64,000 nucleotides of DNA from Bog-473 sp963707835. GTDB lineage: Bacteria > Actinomycetota > Acidimicrobiia > Acidimicrobiales > RAAP-2. Positions 41,691-50,661 of this stretch are shown here, in pieces. Made by a program: the position numbers and the translations under genes. The stretch covers positions 1,364,001 to 1,428,000 of the forward strand of contig CAVPRI010000002.1 of assembly GCA_963707835.1 (NCBI GenBank), written 5' to 3'. The notes below the pieces were generated by a model. That model was given only the letters and a program-made list of their open reading frames with translations, was not told the DNA's origin and made no database searches. The stretch's first letter is position 1; every line of letters begins with the position of its first letter.

Positions 41691-43910
41691 TCAGGCGGGT
41701 GTCACGACCGGGGTCGGCGTGACCTCCACCCCGACGGTGGGGATCGACCGTTGCATCCAACGCGGCATCCACCAGTTGGCGTCACCGAGGATCTCCATGA
41801 TGGAGGGTACGAGCACCATGCGCACCAAGGTGACGTCGATCAGGACCGCCACGGCCAGGCCAAGCCCGAAGACCTTCAGGATGTGGAGGGGGTCGTTGAT
41901 CACGAACGACGCGAAGACGCAGAACATGATGGCGGCGGCGGCCGTGATGATGCGGCCCGTCACGGCCAGCCCGTCGGCCACAGCCTGGGAGTTGTCGCCG
42001 CTGCGGAGCCATTCCTCCCGGATGCGCGAGAGCAGGAACACCTCATAGTCCATGGAGAGCCCGAACAAGATGGTGAACATGGTGACCGGGATCCACGGGT
42101 CGATGGGACCCGTCTCGCCGATGCCGATGACGCGGCCGGCCCATCCCCATTCGAAGACGGCGACCATCACCCCGTAGGCCGCGCCCACGCTGAGAAGGTT
42201 CATGAAGACGGCCTTGAGGGGAAGGAGCACGGAACGGAAGACCATGGTGAGGAGGAGGAACGACAAGATCAGCACGGCGCCGATCACGAGCAGCAGCCGA
42301 CTTCCGAGGAAGTTCGCCGCGTCGATACTGCCTGCCGTCTGACCCCCCACCAGTGCACGCACGCCGGTCCCCTTGACGACCGGAGGGATCACGTCAGAGC
42401 GCAGGGACTGCACGAGTGCCTCGGTCTGGGACGACTGCGGCGACGTCTTCGGCACGACCACCACCACGGCTCCGGTGTCCGACGCGTTGAACTGTGGAGG
42501 CGCCACGTAGGCAATGTCCGGTGCACCTGTGTCCACGGCACGGCCGAGCTGTTCCACGACCGCCCGATCCTGAGGGCCGTGCATGTCGACCGCGACGACC
42601 AGGGGGCCGTTGAACCCGGCCCCGAACCCCTGTGACAGGAGGTCGTAAGCCTGGCGCGTGGTCTGCGAGGTCGGGTCGTTGCCGGCATCGGTGAAGGCCA
42701 GGCGCATGCTGAAGAGGGGAAGCGCGAGGACGACCAGGACGAGCATGGCCAGGATCCCGGTCACCCAGGCCCGCCGCTGGATCAGCCGGCTCCAGCGGTA
42801 CCAGAACCCGCCGGGAGGAGGCGGCCCGCCGCTCTGGAGCAGTCGTGGCAGATGCAGCTTGTCGATCGCGTTGCCCGAGAACCCGAGAAGTGCCGGCAGA
42901 AGGGTCAGCGCGGCAACGAGCACCATCAGCACGGCGACGATGCAGGCCGAGGCCAGCCCGACCATGTAGGGCTGGCCGATGAGGAACAGTCCGAAGAGCG
43001 AGATGACCACTGTCCCACCGGCGAAGAGCACCGATCGTCCCGAGGTCATCAGCGACATCACGACGGCTCCGCGCGGCGCGCGGCCTTCGAAGATGCCCTG
43101 CCGGTAGCGCGTAACGATGAACAGCGCGTAGTCGATGCCGACGCCGATGCCGATCATGGCCGCCATCTCCGGTGCGAAATTCGGCACGACCAGGAAGTGC
43201 GTGATCAACTCGAGCAGCGCGACGCCGATGCCCAGACCGAACAGGGCGGTGACGATCGGCAGCCCCATGGCCACCACGGAACCGAAGGCGAGCAACATGA
43301 TGATGATGGCCGCCGTGATGCCAATGCCCTCGCTGGCTCCGGGCGAGATCTTGGCGACCGACGAGATCGGGTAGCCGCCGAGGGCGATCTGCATCCCCGG
43401 GCGCGCCGCCGCATCGGCGGTGTCGATGACCGCGTGGATGGCGGCGGGAGGCAGGTCGTTCGTCGAGGCGTCGAACTGCACGACGGCGAAGGCGATGTTC
43501 GCCCCGGAGTGCGACGAGATCTGGTCCGCGCCGTCCGGCGCGAAGGGGCTGGTGACGCCACTCACATGGTCGAGGCGTCGCAGCGACTCCAGCACCCGCT
43601 CGATCTCCGCCTGGTTGTCGGCAATGGGTTTCGAAGTGTGGAACACGACGTCGGCGGTGTCGCCGGCCTTGGCGGGAAGACGAGCGCTGAGGAGATCGGC
43701 CGCCTGCTGCGACTGGGTGCTCCCCGCCGTGAACTTGTTCTGGAAGTCGGTGCCCACCACCTGGGTCAGGACGGTCAGGCCGATCACGGCGAGGATCCAC
43801 ATCACCAGGACCGTGCGGCGGCGGTCGTAGCACCATCCTGCCAGCCGGCCCAGGGCCGTCAGGGGGGTTCCTTCGGTCGTCTCGCCCTTCCGGGGCTCCT
43901 CGGGGCTCAC
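41691..43910 (-). CDS. MMPL/RND-family membrane transporter
   Basis: A 739-residue polytopic membrane protein with the two-fold MMPL layout: a membrane helix near 30-50 (TVLVMWILAVIGLTVLTQV), a large extracellular loop, helices from about 190, a soluble central loop, and a repeat of each in the second half. Landmarks are GIGVGIDYALFIVTRYRQGIFEGRAPRGAVVMSLMTSGRSVLFAGGTVVISLFGLF and the repeat equivalent ILFGLSMDYEVFLLSRIREEWLRSGDNSQAVADGLAVTGRIITAAA, both holding the Asp-Tyr pairs used in proton coupling. Such proteins export lipids or drugs; the cargo is unknown. It starts at GTG 43910 and no regulator is adjacent. Confidence 0.93.
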   Translation of the reverse strand: MSPEEPRKGETTEGTPLTALGRLAGWCYDRRRTVLVMWILAVIGLTVLTQVVGTDFQNKFTAGSTQSQQAADLLSARLPAKAGDTADVVFHTSKPIADNQAEIERVLESLRRLDHVSGVTSPFAPDGADQISSHSGANIAFAVVQFDASTNDLPPAAIHAVIDTADAAARPGMQIALGGYPISSVAKISPGASEGIGITAAIIIMLLAFGSVVAMGLPIVTALFGLGIGVALLELITHFLVVPNFAPEMAAMIGIGVGIDYALFIVTRYRQGIFEGRAPRGAVVMSLMTSGRSVLFAGGTVVISLFGLFLIGQPYMVGLASACIVAVLMVLVAALTLLPALLGFSGNAIDKLHLPRLLQSGGPPPPGGFWYRWSRLIQRRAWVTGILAMLVLVVLALPLFSMRLAFTDAGNDPTSQTTRQAYDLLSQGFGAGFNGPLVVAVDMHGPQDRAVVEQLGRAVDTGAPDIAYVAPPQFNASDTGAVVVVVPKTSPQSSQTEALVQSLRSDVIPPVVKGTGVRALVGGQTAGSIDAANFLGSRLLLVIGAVLILSFLLLTMVFRSVLLPLKAVFMNLLSVGAAYGVMVAVFEWGWAGRVIGIGETGPIDPWIPVTMFTILFGLSMDYEVFLLSRIREEWLRSGDNSQAVADGLAVTGRIITAAAAIMFCVFASFVINDPLHILKVFGLGLAVAVLIDVTLVRMVLVPSIMEILGDANWWMPRWMQRSIPTVGVEVTPTPVVTPA

Positions 43911-43974
43911 ACGCTGACGATCCTAGGGGCGAGCATGCCCGGCGTGGCCCCCAGGGCCCACCGACTGAGTCGGG

Positions 43975-45426
43975 TCAGTCGCCGCGCCGGCGACGCAGCT
44001 CGGCTGCCACTTCCTTGCCGTTGGCCTTGCCCGAGGTCGCCTTCATGACGGCTCCGGTGAAGAAGCCCATGAGCTTGTCCTCGCCCTCGCAGAAGCGCCC
44101 CCACTCGTCGGGGTTCGCTGCCACCACCTCGTCGAGCACGGCGCCCAGCGTGTCGGAACCGAGCGCCTCGAAGCCCATCTCGGCCGCCACCACCGCCGGG
44201 TCCCCACCGCCGCGCTCGAGCAATGCACCGAGCACCGCCTTGGACTGGGTGGCCGAGACCTGCCCGCCTGCCTCCATGGAGAGCAGCGCAACGAACGCCT
44301 CCGCCGGGAGCCGAGCAGCCGCCTCGGCCTGGGCAGCCACCTCGTTGGAGGCGCGTGCCAGGGCCAAGGCGACAGGAGCACCCGCGCCCACGGCAGCAAC
44401 GACCAGGCCGTCGAGGCCGAGGTCGACCACGGCACGGATCTGGTCCGTCTCGGCATCGGTCGGCGAACCACCCAGTGCCTGGGCCAGCGTGGCCCGCCGT
44501 TCGGCCGGCAGCGGCCCCATGGCGTTGCGGACCCGTTCCTGCCACGCCGCGTCCGGGGCCAGCGGCACCAGGTCGGGCTCGGGGAAGTACCGGTAGTCGT
44601 TGGCCTCCTCCTTGGACCGCAACGCCGAGGTCCGGCCGGCCGATTCGTCCCAGTGCCGGGTCTCCTGCACCACCCGGCCACCACCTTCGAGCAGGGCAAC
44701 CTGCCGTGCCGCCTCGTACTCGATGGCGCGGCCCAGTGATCGCAGAGAGTTGAGGTTCTTGATCTCGCAGCGCGTGCCGAAGGCGGTGGTGCCGGCCGGC
44801 CGGACCGACACGTTGGCGTCGACGCGCATCGACCCCTCCTCCATGCGGCCGTCGGAGGCCCCGGTAGCCACCAGGATCCCGCGCAGCTCGGAGGCATAGG
44901 CGCGCGCCTGTGCGGACGACCGGATGTCGGGCTCGCTCACGATCTCCACGAGCGGCACGCCTGAACGGTTGTAGTCGACCAACGCGTGCTCGGCCGAGTG
45001 GATCCGCCCGCTCTCCCCGACGTGGGTGAGCTTGCCCGTGTCCTCCTCCATATGGGCCCGCGTGATCCCCACGCGGGCACCTTCGGGAAGCTCGAGCCAA
45101 CCGTCCGCGTTGAGCGGCAGGTCGTACTGGCTGATCTGGTAGTCCTTGGCCTGATCCGGGTAGAAGTAATTCTTCCGGGCGAAGGTCGAGGGCCGCACCT
45201 GGCAGTGCAGGGCCTGACCGATGCGCATGGCGAGTTCCACGGCGTGAGCGTTGAGCACGGGAAGGGATCCGGGCAGGCCGAGGCAGACCGGGCAGACGTT
45301 GACGTTGGGCTCGTCGCCGAACGCGTTCTTGCAGCCGCAGAAGAGCTTGGTGGCGGTGGCCAGCTCACAGTGGACCTCGAGTCCGATTACCAGCTCCCAG
45401 TCGCCGGTCTCCCCCGTCACCGTCAC
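43975..45426 (-). CDS. gatB: aspartyl/glutamyl-tRNA amidotransferase subunit B
   Basis: A 483-residue GatB, which binds mischarged Glu-tRNA(Gln) or Asp-tRNA(Asn) and amidates it with ammonia from GatA. Seen: WELVIGLEVHCELATATKLFCGCKNAFGDEPNVNVCPVCLGLPGSLPVLN with the zinc cysteines, RKNYFYPDQAKDYQISQYDLPL, RAHMEEDTGKLTH, DYNRSGVPLVEIVSEPDI, and the C-terminal YqeY-like tail ending KATSGKANGKEVAAELRRR. GTG start overlaps gatA stop by 4 nt. Last gene of esterase-gatC-gatA-gatB. Confidence 0.98.
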   Translation of the reverse strand: MTVTGETGDWELVIGLEVHCELATATKLFCGCKNAFGDEPNVNVCPVCLGLPGSLPVLNAHAVELAMRIGQALHCQVRPSTFARKNYFYPDQAKDYQISQYDLPLNADGWLELPEGARVGITRAHMEEDTGKLTHVGESGRIHSAEHALVDYNRSGVPLVEIVSEPDIRSSAQARAYASELRGILVATGASDGRMEEGSMRVDANVSVRPAGTTAFGTRCEIKNLNSLRSLGRAIEYEAARQVALLEGGGRVVQETRHWDESAGRTSALRSKEEANDYRYFPEPDLVPLAPDAAWQERVRNAMGPLPAERRATLAQALGGSPTDAETDQIRAVVDLGLDGLVVAAVGAGAPVALALARASNEVAAQAEAAARLPAEAFVALLSMEAGGQVSATQSKAVLGALLERGGGDPAVVAAEMGFEALGSDTLGAVLDEVVAANPDEWGRFCEGEDKLMGFFTGAVMKATSGKANGKEVAAELRRRRGD

Positions 45427-46889
45427 GAGCCCGCACCTCGGGCCGGCCCGAGCCCAGGGGCATGGGCCTCGACGACGCGGGCCACCCGGAACATCACTGC
45501 CTCGCCGAGCGCCGGCGCCAGCACCTGGACGCCGACCGGCATCCCGTCATGACCGGTGCCGAACGGGACCGAGACGGCCGGGTGCCCGGCCAGGTTGGAC
45601 GGGATGGTGCACACGTCGCTCATGTACATGGCCATAGGGTCGCCCACCTTGGCCCCCAGATCGAACGCGGTCGTCGGCGCCGTGGCGCCGAGCAGCACGT
45701 CGACGGACTCGTAGGCGCGGTCGAAGGCCTGCATCACCAGCGTGCGCACCCGCTGTGCCTGGGCGTAGTAGGCCTCGTAGTACCCGGCCGACAGTGCGTA
45801 GGTGCCCAGCATGATCCGGCGCTTGACCTCCGGGCCGAACCCCGCCGTGCGGGTGGCCGCGTTCATGGCAGCCACATCATCGGCCTCGACGCGCAGCCCG
45901 TAGCGCACCCCGTCGTAGCGGGCCAGGTTGGAGGAGGCCTCAGCGGGGGCGATCAGGTAGTAGGCCGACAGCCCATACGCGAACTCGGGCACGGAGATCT
46001 CCTCGACCTTCGCCCCGGCCTGGGCCAGCACCTCGGCGGCCTCGTGCACCCGGGCCACCACGTCAGGCGCGCAGCCCTCGATCAGGTCGTGACAGAGCCC
46101 CACCCGCACACCCTCGGTCCCCCGGTGCACGCCCGGCAGGGTCAGTTCGGGTCCCGACGGTAGCGAGGTGCTGTCGAGGGGGTCGTGGCCAGCGATCACG
46201 TCGTAGAGCAGCGCCGCGTCCTCGACCGAGGCGGCGAACGGGCCGATCTGGTCGAGCGAGCTGGCGAACGCCACCAGGCCGTAGCGCGACACCCGCCCGT
46301 AGGTCGGCTTCATCCCCACCACGCCGCAGAGCGCCGCTGGCTGACGGATGGAGCCCCCCGTGTCGGAGCCGAGGGCCAGCGGGGCGAACCCTGCCGCCAC
46401 CGCGGCAGCCGAACCCCCACTGCTCCCCCCGGGCACCTTCCCGGTGTGGCGGGGGTTGCGTGTGGGACCGAATGCCGAGTTCTCGGTGGAGCTGCCCATG
46501 GCAAACTCGTCCATGTTGGTCTTGCCCAGGCCCACCGCCCCAGCGGCGCGCAGCGCGGTGACCACCGTGGCGTCGTAGGGCGGTCGCCATCCCTCGAGGA
46601 TGCGAGACGCGCACGTGGTGGGAACGCCCCGGGTGCACAGATTGTCCTTGAGGGCCACCGGAACCCCGGCCAGCGGCCCCGGATCGCCCCCGGCGGCGAC
46701 CTTGGCGTCCACGACATCGGCCTCGGCCCGCGCCTGGTCCCCCAGCACGGTGAGGAACGCCGAGAGCTCGCCGTCGCCGGCAGCCACGGCCGCCAACGAC
46801 TCCTCCACCACCTGGCGTGCCGAACGCCGGCCAGACCGCACATCAGCTGCGATGGCGGCGGCGCCGGACACGGGGGCCGCGGTGCTCAC
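45423..46889 (-). CDS. gatA: aspartyl/glutamyl-tRNA amidotransferase subunit A
   Basis: A 488-residue amidase-signature enzyme, the glutaminase of GatCAB. The Ser-cisSer-Lys triad is in PVALKDNLCTRGVPTTCAS (Lys) and KVPGGSSGGSAAAVAAGFAPLALGSDTGGSIRQPAALCGVVGMKPTYGRVSRYGL (both Ser). Ammonia passes to GatB. It overlaps gatC and gatB by 4 nt each (GTGA), indicating coupled translation. The organism is therefore expected to lack GlnRS or AsnRS. Confidence 0.98.
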   Translation of the reverse strand: MSTAAPVSGAAAIAADVRSGRRSARQVVEESLAAVAAGDGELSAFLTVLGDQARAEADVVDAKVAAGGDPGPLAGVPVALKDNLCTRGVPTTCASRILEGWRPPYDATVVTALRAAGAVGLGKTNMDEFAMGSSTENSAFGPTRNPRHTGKVPGGSSGGSAAAVAAGFAPLALGSDTGGSIRQPAALCGVVGMKPTYGRVSRYGLVAFASSLDQIGPFAASVEDAALLYDVIAGHDPLDSTSLPSGPELTLPGVHRGTEGVRVGLCHDLIEGCAPDVVARVHEAAEVLAQAGAKVEEISVPEFAYGLSAYYLIAPAEASSNLARYDGVRYGLRVEADDVAAMNAATRTAGFGPEVKRRIMLGTYALSAGYYEAYYAQAQRVRTLVMQAFDRAYESVDVLLGATAPTTAFDLGAKVGDPMAMYMSDVCTIPSNLAGHPAVSVPFGTGHDGMPVGVQVLAPALGEAVMFRVARVVEAHAPGLGPARGAGS

Positions 46890-47203
46890 GGAGCCTCCCC
46901 ACCAATCCGCGGCACCCGGAACCGGTGGTCCTCCACCGCGGGGGCCACGGCCAGCACCTCGTCGCGCTCGAGGCTCGGCCGGGGCTCGTCGGCCCGCAGG
47001 ACGTTCTCAAGTGGGATCGGGTGGGACGAGGGAGGCAGGTGCGACAGGTCGAGCGCGGCCACGTCGGCCGCGTGGTCGAGCACACTGCGCAGCTGCGCCG
47101 TGAACACCTCGACCTCGTCGTCGGTCAACTCCAGTCGTGCCAGGCGCGCCACATGGACGACGTCCTCCCGGCTCAGCGGGCGGGTCACCGCGTCCTCGCT
47201 CAT
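46886..47203 (-). CDS. gatC: aspartyl/glutamyl-tRNA amidotransferase subunit C
   Basis: A 105-residue GatC, the clamp that holds GatA and GatB together: LSREDVVHVARLARLELTDDEVEVFTAQLRSVLDHAADVAALDLSHLPPSSHPIPLENVLRADEPRPSLERDEVLAVAP. Its ATG overlaps the esterase stop (ATGA) and its stop overlaps the gatA start (GTGA). Confidence 0.97.
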   Translation of the reverse strand: MSEDAVTRPLSREDVVHVARLARLELTDDEVEVFTAQLRSVLDHAADVAALDLSHLPPSSHPIPLENVLRADEPRPSLERDEVLAVAPAVEDHRFRVPRIGGEAP

Positions 47204-47964
47204 GAGCCCGAGGACGCCAGCACGCCCGTCGCGAACTCGACCGTGCGGGCTTCGATCTCGTCGCGGTCCCAGTCCAACGTGGCCACGTGGTAGCTGCGCT
47301 CGAGCATGACTTGCTCGACCGGGCCCTTGGCCATGGTCACCAGGAGCCGGCTCGAGGCGGGATCGACCACGTGGTCCTGGGCACTGGTGAAGACCAGGAC
47401 CGGGCAGGTCACGGACTCGAGATCGGCCGACACCTCGGCTGACGCGGCGAAGAGCGAGAGCAGGGGCCGCAGGGGCAACTCGTCGTAGCCCCGCTCCTCT
47501 ACGCCCTCCTTGGCGATGTCGGACCCGATGCCAGGTGCAACCTCCTCGCCGCTCTCGACCATGGACTCGACCAGGGCCACCGTGGCGGCGTCTGCCGGCG
47601 CCAGCTGCGGGTTCACCACGGCGATCCCGGCGATCTCGGGATGGTGCACGGCCAGCCACACGGCGAGCAGGCCACCCATCGACAGGCCCACCACCACCAC
47701 CCTGTCGCAGCGCGCCGCCAAGTCGGCGTAGGCCTGCTCGGCCGCACGGGACCAGTCCTCCCAATCGGTCCGCACCATGTCTGCGATCTTGGTGCCGTGG
47801 CCCGGCAGGAGCGGGAGCTCGACCGTCAGACCCGCGTCGGCCAACGCACGGGCCAGGCCACGCACGGATCCGGGGTTGCCCGTGAAGCCGTGAAGGACCA
47901 GCGCACCGCGCCCATCGCCCGTGGCCGCGTAGGGCTCGGCACCGGCCATGATGGGTGCGGTCAC
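47200..47964 (-). CDS. carboxylesterase / monoacylglycerol lipase-like alpha/beta hydrolase
   Basis: A 254-residue Est30-like esterase: LVLHGFTGNPGSVRGLARALADAGLTVELPLLPGHGT, nucleophile Ser in VVVGLSMGGLLAVWLAVHHPEIAG, Asp in VFTSAQDHVVDPASS and His in LERSYHVATLDWDRD. It hydrolyses short to medium acyl esters. Its stop overlaps gatC, an odd pairing with tRNA amidation, though shared promoters between unrelated housekeeping genes are common. GTG 47964 or ATG 47949 may be the start. Confidence 0.9.
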   Translation of the reverse strand: MTAPIMAGAEPYAATGDGRGALVLHGFTGNPGSVRGLARALADAGLTVELPLLPGHGTKIADMVRTDWEDWSRAAEQAYADLAARCDRVVVVGLSMGGLLAVWLAVHHPEIAGIAVVNPQLAPADAATVALVESMVESGEEVAPGIGSDIAKEGVEERGYDELPLRPLLSLFAASAEVSADLESVTCPVLVFTSAQDHVVDPASSRLLVTMAKGPVEQVMLERSYHVATLDWDRDEIEARTVEFATGVLASSGS

Positions 47965-48060
47965 GGTGGGGCAGCCTACCGGCGGTCCCGGTAGGGTTCC
48001 GTCGACCGCAGGAGAGCGACCGGCGCCGGAAGACCCAGCACCGGATGACAAGGAGCACGC

Positions 48061-48471
48061 ATGCCGTCCTACCCGTTCCTCAGCGACGAGTGGCTCGACG
48101 AGGCACGCCGGATCCGCGCCGACTACGAGGCCGGATCGGTGCCCGTGGCCCAGGCCGTCCGGATGAATCTGGTCGTGACGGCCGTCCCATTTTCGGACGA
48201 CGACATCCTGGCCCACATGGACACGTCGACGGGGGACCTGGTGCTCGATATGGGCCACGTCGAGGGTGAGGACCTCAAGGTGACCGTCGACTACGAGACC
48301 GCCAAGGCGATCCTCGTCGAAGGCGACATCCAGCGTGGCATGCAGGAATTCATGGCCGGTCGGGTGCGGGTCGAGGGTGACATGGCCAAGCTGCTCATGC
48401 TCCAGACCACGCAGGGGGACAACGGACAAGCGGGCGAGCTGGCCGCGCGCTTCCGCGCCATCACCGAGTAG
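48061..48471 (+). CDS. SCP2 sterol-binding domain protein
   Basis: A 136-residue single-domain SCP2-like lipid carrier: PFLSDEWLDEARRIRADYE, then GDLVLDMGHVEGEDLKVTVDYETAKAILVEGDIQRGMQEFMAGRVRVEGDMAKLLMLQ, the typical hydrophobic-pocket region. Such proteins bind fatty acyl-CoA or sterol-like lipids. ATG 48061 has AAGGAG 6 nt upstream. It converges on pknB; the 64-nt gap holds a 15-bp tandem repeat. Confidence 0.9.
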   Translation: MPSYPFLSDEWLDEARRIRADYEAGSVPVAQAVRMNLVVTAVPFSDDDILAHMDTSTGDLVLDMGHVEGEDLKVTVDYETAKAILVEGDIQRGMQEFMAGRVRVEGDMAKLLMLQTTQGDNGQAGELAARFRAITE

Positions 48472-48488
48472 CCCTCAGCGGGCAGGCA

Positions 48489-48526
48489 CGTACACGCCTG
48501 ATCCGTATACGCCTGATCCGTAGACG
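48489..48526 (-). repeat. 15-bp tandem repeat array 3' of pknB
   Basis: On the minus strand, starting about 10 nt after the pknB stop, come CGTCTACGGATCAGG, CGTATACGGATCAGG and a truncated CGTGTACG (48526 to 48489). The spacing is exactly 15 bp. A unit written GCGTATACGGATCAG differs from the marR-side unit GCGTATACGGACGAG at only two of 15 positions. The CGTNNACG core is self-complementary at its ends, so neighbouring units can pair in RNA. Confidence 0.8.
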
Positions 48527-48535
48527 CTCCCCGAC

Positions 48536-50539
48536 TCAGCTGGTGAAGAGCTGGACCGAGGATCCCGTGGGGACGGTGGCGCCACTCGCCGGCTGCGCCT
48601 TGGTGACGTTCTTGTTCGGGTTCCCGGTCACGCCCGAGACGGTGAGCCCGGCGTTCTGCAGGGCGGAGGTGGCGGCCGAGACCGACTCGCCTTCGACACT
48701 CGGGACGGTGGTGGTCGGCGGCCCCGTCGACACGGTGACCGTGACGGTGGAGCCATAGGGTGCCGGAGCCCCGCTGGCCGGGTTGGTCGAGATCACATCG
48801 CCCGATGGCACCGTTGTGCTCGAAGCCGAGCTCTGCGTGGCGTTGAGGCCGACCGCCTGGAGCGCGGCCTGGGCCTGGGCGTAGGAGTAGGTGTTCGGGA
48901 TCGGGGGGACCGTGGCCGGTTGGTGCCCGAGAGAGGGCACCATGGTGATGGCGCTGCCCCAGGGAGCCGAGGTCGGGTTCGGAGTCAAGCCGAACGACCA
49001 CGAGATGATGACGCTGGCGGGCACGGTGTTGTTGTACTGACCGGGTGCGCAAGTTCCCTGCAGGTGCGCTCCAGCCAAGGTCGTGGCGGCCTGGGCACAG
49101 GTCAGCCCAGCGAGAGAGGGCACGGTGACCGCGGGTTTCCCAGCCGACACCACCACCGAGACGCTGGAGCCCTCCTTCTGCGAAACACCGGCCTTGGGTC
49201 TTTGCGAGATCACGTCACCGGCGGGCACGGTGAGCGAGGTGACCGGCTTGCCCGTCACCCTCAGGTCCATGTGCACCTTGTCGAGCTGGGAACGGGCCTG
49301 GTCGATCGGCAGGTTCACCAGGGCGGGCGTGGGGTGCGACGGCGTGAAGGCGCCGAGGGCGTACGCCGAGGCCAGCCCGGCCGCGACGAGCAGCACCGAA
49401 CCCACGACCGCACCGATCACCCACCAGCGTCGACGGAAACGGGCGCGGGTCGGAGCCGGACCAGATCCCATGACCGGCCCCTTGGATCGAGCGGCGCCGC
49501 CAGGCTCGGCGTCGAAGATCTCGCCGGGACCGGCTTTGGTGCCGATCGGTGTCCCGGACACCGCGGGTGAGATGGCGGTCGCCGCGCCCACGGCGACCGT
49601 GGTGGGGCCGACCACACCCGAGTCCGTCAGCTCGAAGACGCCCGGGGCCCGGAAGCCAGAGATGGGCAACGAATCCTCGAGATGCGGTGTGACCAGCGGC
49701 AAGGGTGCCGGCGAGGGCAGGGCGGCGGCCAGCGCGGCCAGGCGGGCCCCGAGTCCAGCGGCATCGAGTCGGGCCGAGACGTCGGGGGCGGCCGCCCGGG
49801 CCAGCACGTCGTCGAGCGGCCCGAGGGCGTCGTTCCGCGGCAGCGGCTGCCCGATCCGCGCCGCGAGGGTGCCCATGGTGGTGTCGGTGACGAAGGGGAC
49901 GGTCCCGGTGACCGCCTCGTAGAGCACGAGCGCCAGGGAGTAGACGTCAGCCCGGCCATCGACCGGCTTGCCCTCGGCCGCCTCGGGCGAGATGTAGCGG
50001 GCCGTTCCCACCATGGCCCCGGCCGGTTCGGTCCAGGCCGCCTCGGCCAGGGCGCGGGCCACTCCGAAGTCGGCCACCCGGACTCGCCCCTCCTCGTCGA
50101 AGAGGAGGTTCGCCGGCTTGATGTCCCGGTGCACGAGTCCCCGGGCGTGGGCATACGCCAGCCCCTGGGTCACCTCGGTGCCGAGGTGGGCCGCCTGCGC
50201 GTGGCTGAGCCGCACGTCACGGTCGAGGAGGTCGCGCAGCGAGCCCCCGCCCAGATACTCGAGGACCAGATACGGCCCGTCGACGTCCTCGCCCCAGTCG
50301 AAGACGCGCAGGACGTGGGGATGATTGAGCGACGCGACCGAGCGCGCCTCGGCCCGGAAACGCTTGAGGAAGGACTCGTCGGTGGCCAGCGCCGGCTGGA
50401 GGACCTTCACCGCGACGTGCCGTTGCAACGACACGTCCTCGGCAAGGAACACGTGAGCCGAAGCGCCGGTGCCCAGGGCGGCGAGCAGCCGGTACCGCTT
50501 CCCAAGGACCCGGCCGATGGAATCAGAGATCAGGGGCAT
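48536..50539 (-). CDS. pknB: serine/threonine protein kinase with PASTA repeats (PknB type)
   Basis: A 667-residue receptor kinase. The cytoplasmic kinase domain (about 10-270) has YRLLAALGTGASAHVFLAED (Gly loop), HVAVKVLQPAL (Lys), LVHRDIKPANLLFD (catalytic loop), VADFGVARAL (DFG) and GTARYISPEAAEG. A linker leads to one membrane helix (WWVIGAVVGSVLLVAAGLASAYALGAF, about 365-390), then extracellular PASTA repeats (three clear, a fourth degenerate around the CAQAATTLAGAHLQGTCAPG segment) that sense peptidoglycan fragments. It controls growth and cell-wall synthesis. It lies downstream of ligA on the same strand, 122 nt apart. Its stop is followed by a 15-bp tandem repeat. Confidence 0.96.
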   Translation of the reverse strand: MPLISDSIGRVLGKRYRLLAALGTGASAHVFLAEDVSLQRHVAVKVLQPALATDESFLKRFRAEARSVASLNHPHVLRVFDWGEDVDGPYLVLEYLGGGSLRDLLDRDVRLSHAQAAHLGTEVTQGLAYAHARGLVHRDIKPANLLFDEEGRVRVADFGVARALAEAAWTEPAGAMVGTARYISPEAAEGKPVDGRADVYSLALVLYEAVTGTVPFVTDTTMGTLAARIGQPLPRNDALGPLDDVLARAAAPDVSARLDAAGLGARLAALAAALPSPAPLPLVTPHLEDSLPISGFRAPGVFELTDSGVVGPTTVAVGAATAISPAVSGTPIGTKAGPGEIFDAEPGGAARSKGPVMGSGPAPTRARFRRRWWVIGAVVGSVLLVAAGLASAYALGAFTPSHPTPALVNLPIDQARSQLDKVHMDLRVTGKPVTSLTVPAGDVISQRPKAGVSQKEGSSVSVVVSAGKPAVTVPSLAGLTCAQAATTLAGAHLQGTCAPGQYNNTVPASVIISWSFGLTPNPTSAPWGSAITMVPSLGHQPATVPPIPNTYSYAQAQAALQAVGLNATQSSASSTTVPSGDVISTNPASGAPAPYGSTVTVTVSTGPPTTTVPSVEGESVSAATSALQNAGLTVSGVTGNPNKNVTKAQPASGATVPTGSSVQLFTS

Positions 50540-50661
50540 CGGGCAGCTCAAGGCTACTGAGCGCGAGCGGGCTCCGGTGGACACCCCCTCACCTGCACCG
50601 GCGCGTGCGCGAGCACCCGCCCTGGGACGTGCCCCGTGGTGGGTCCCACCGTGACGGAGGC

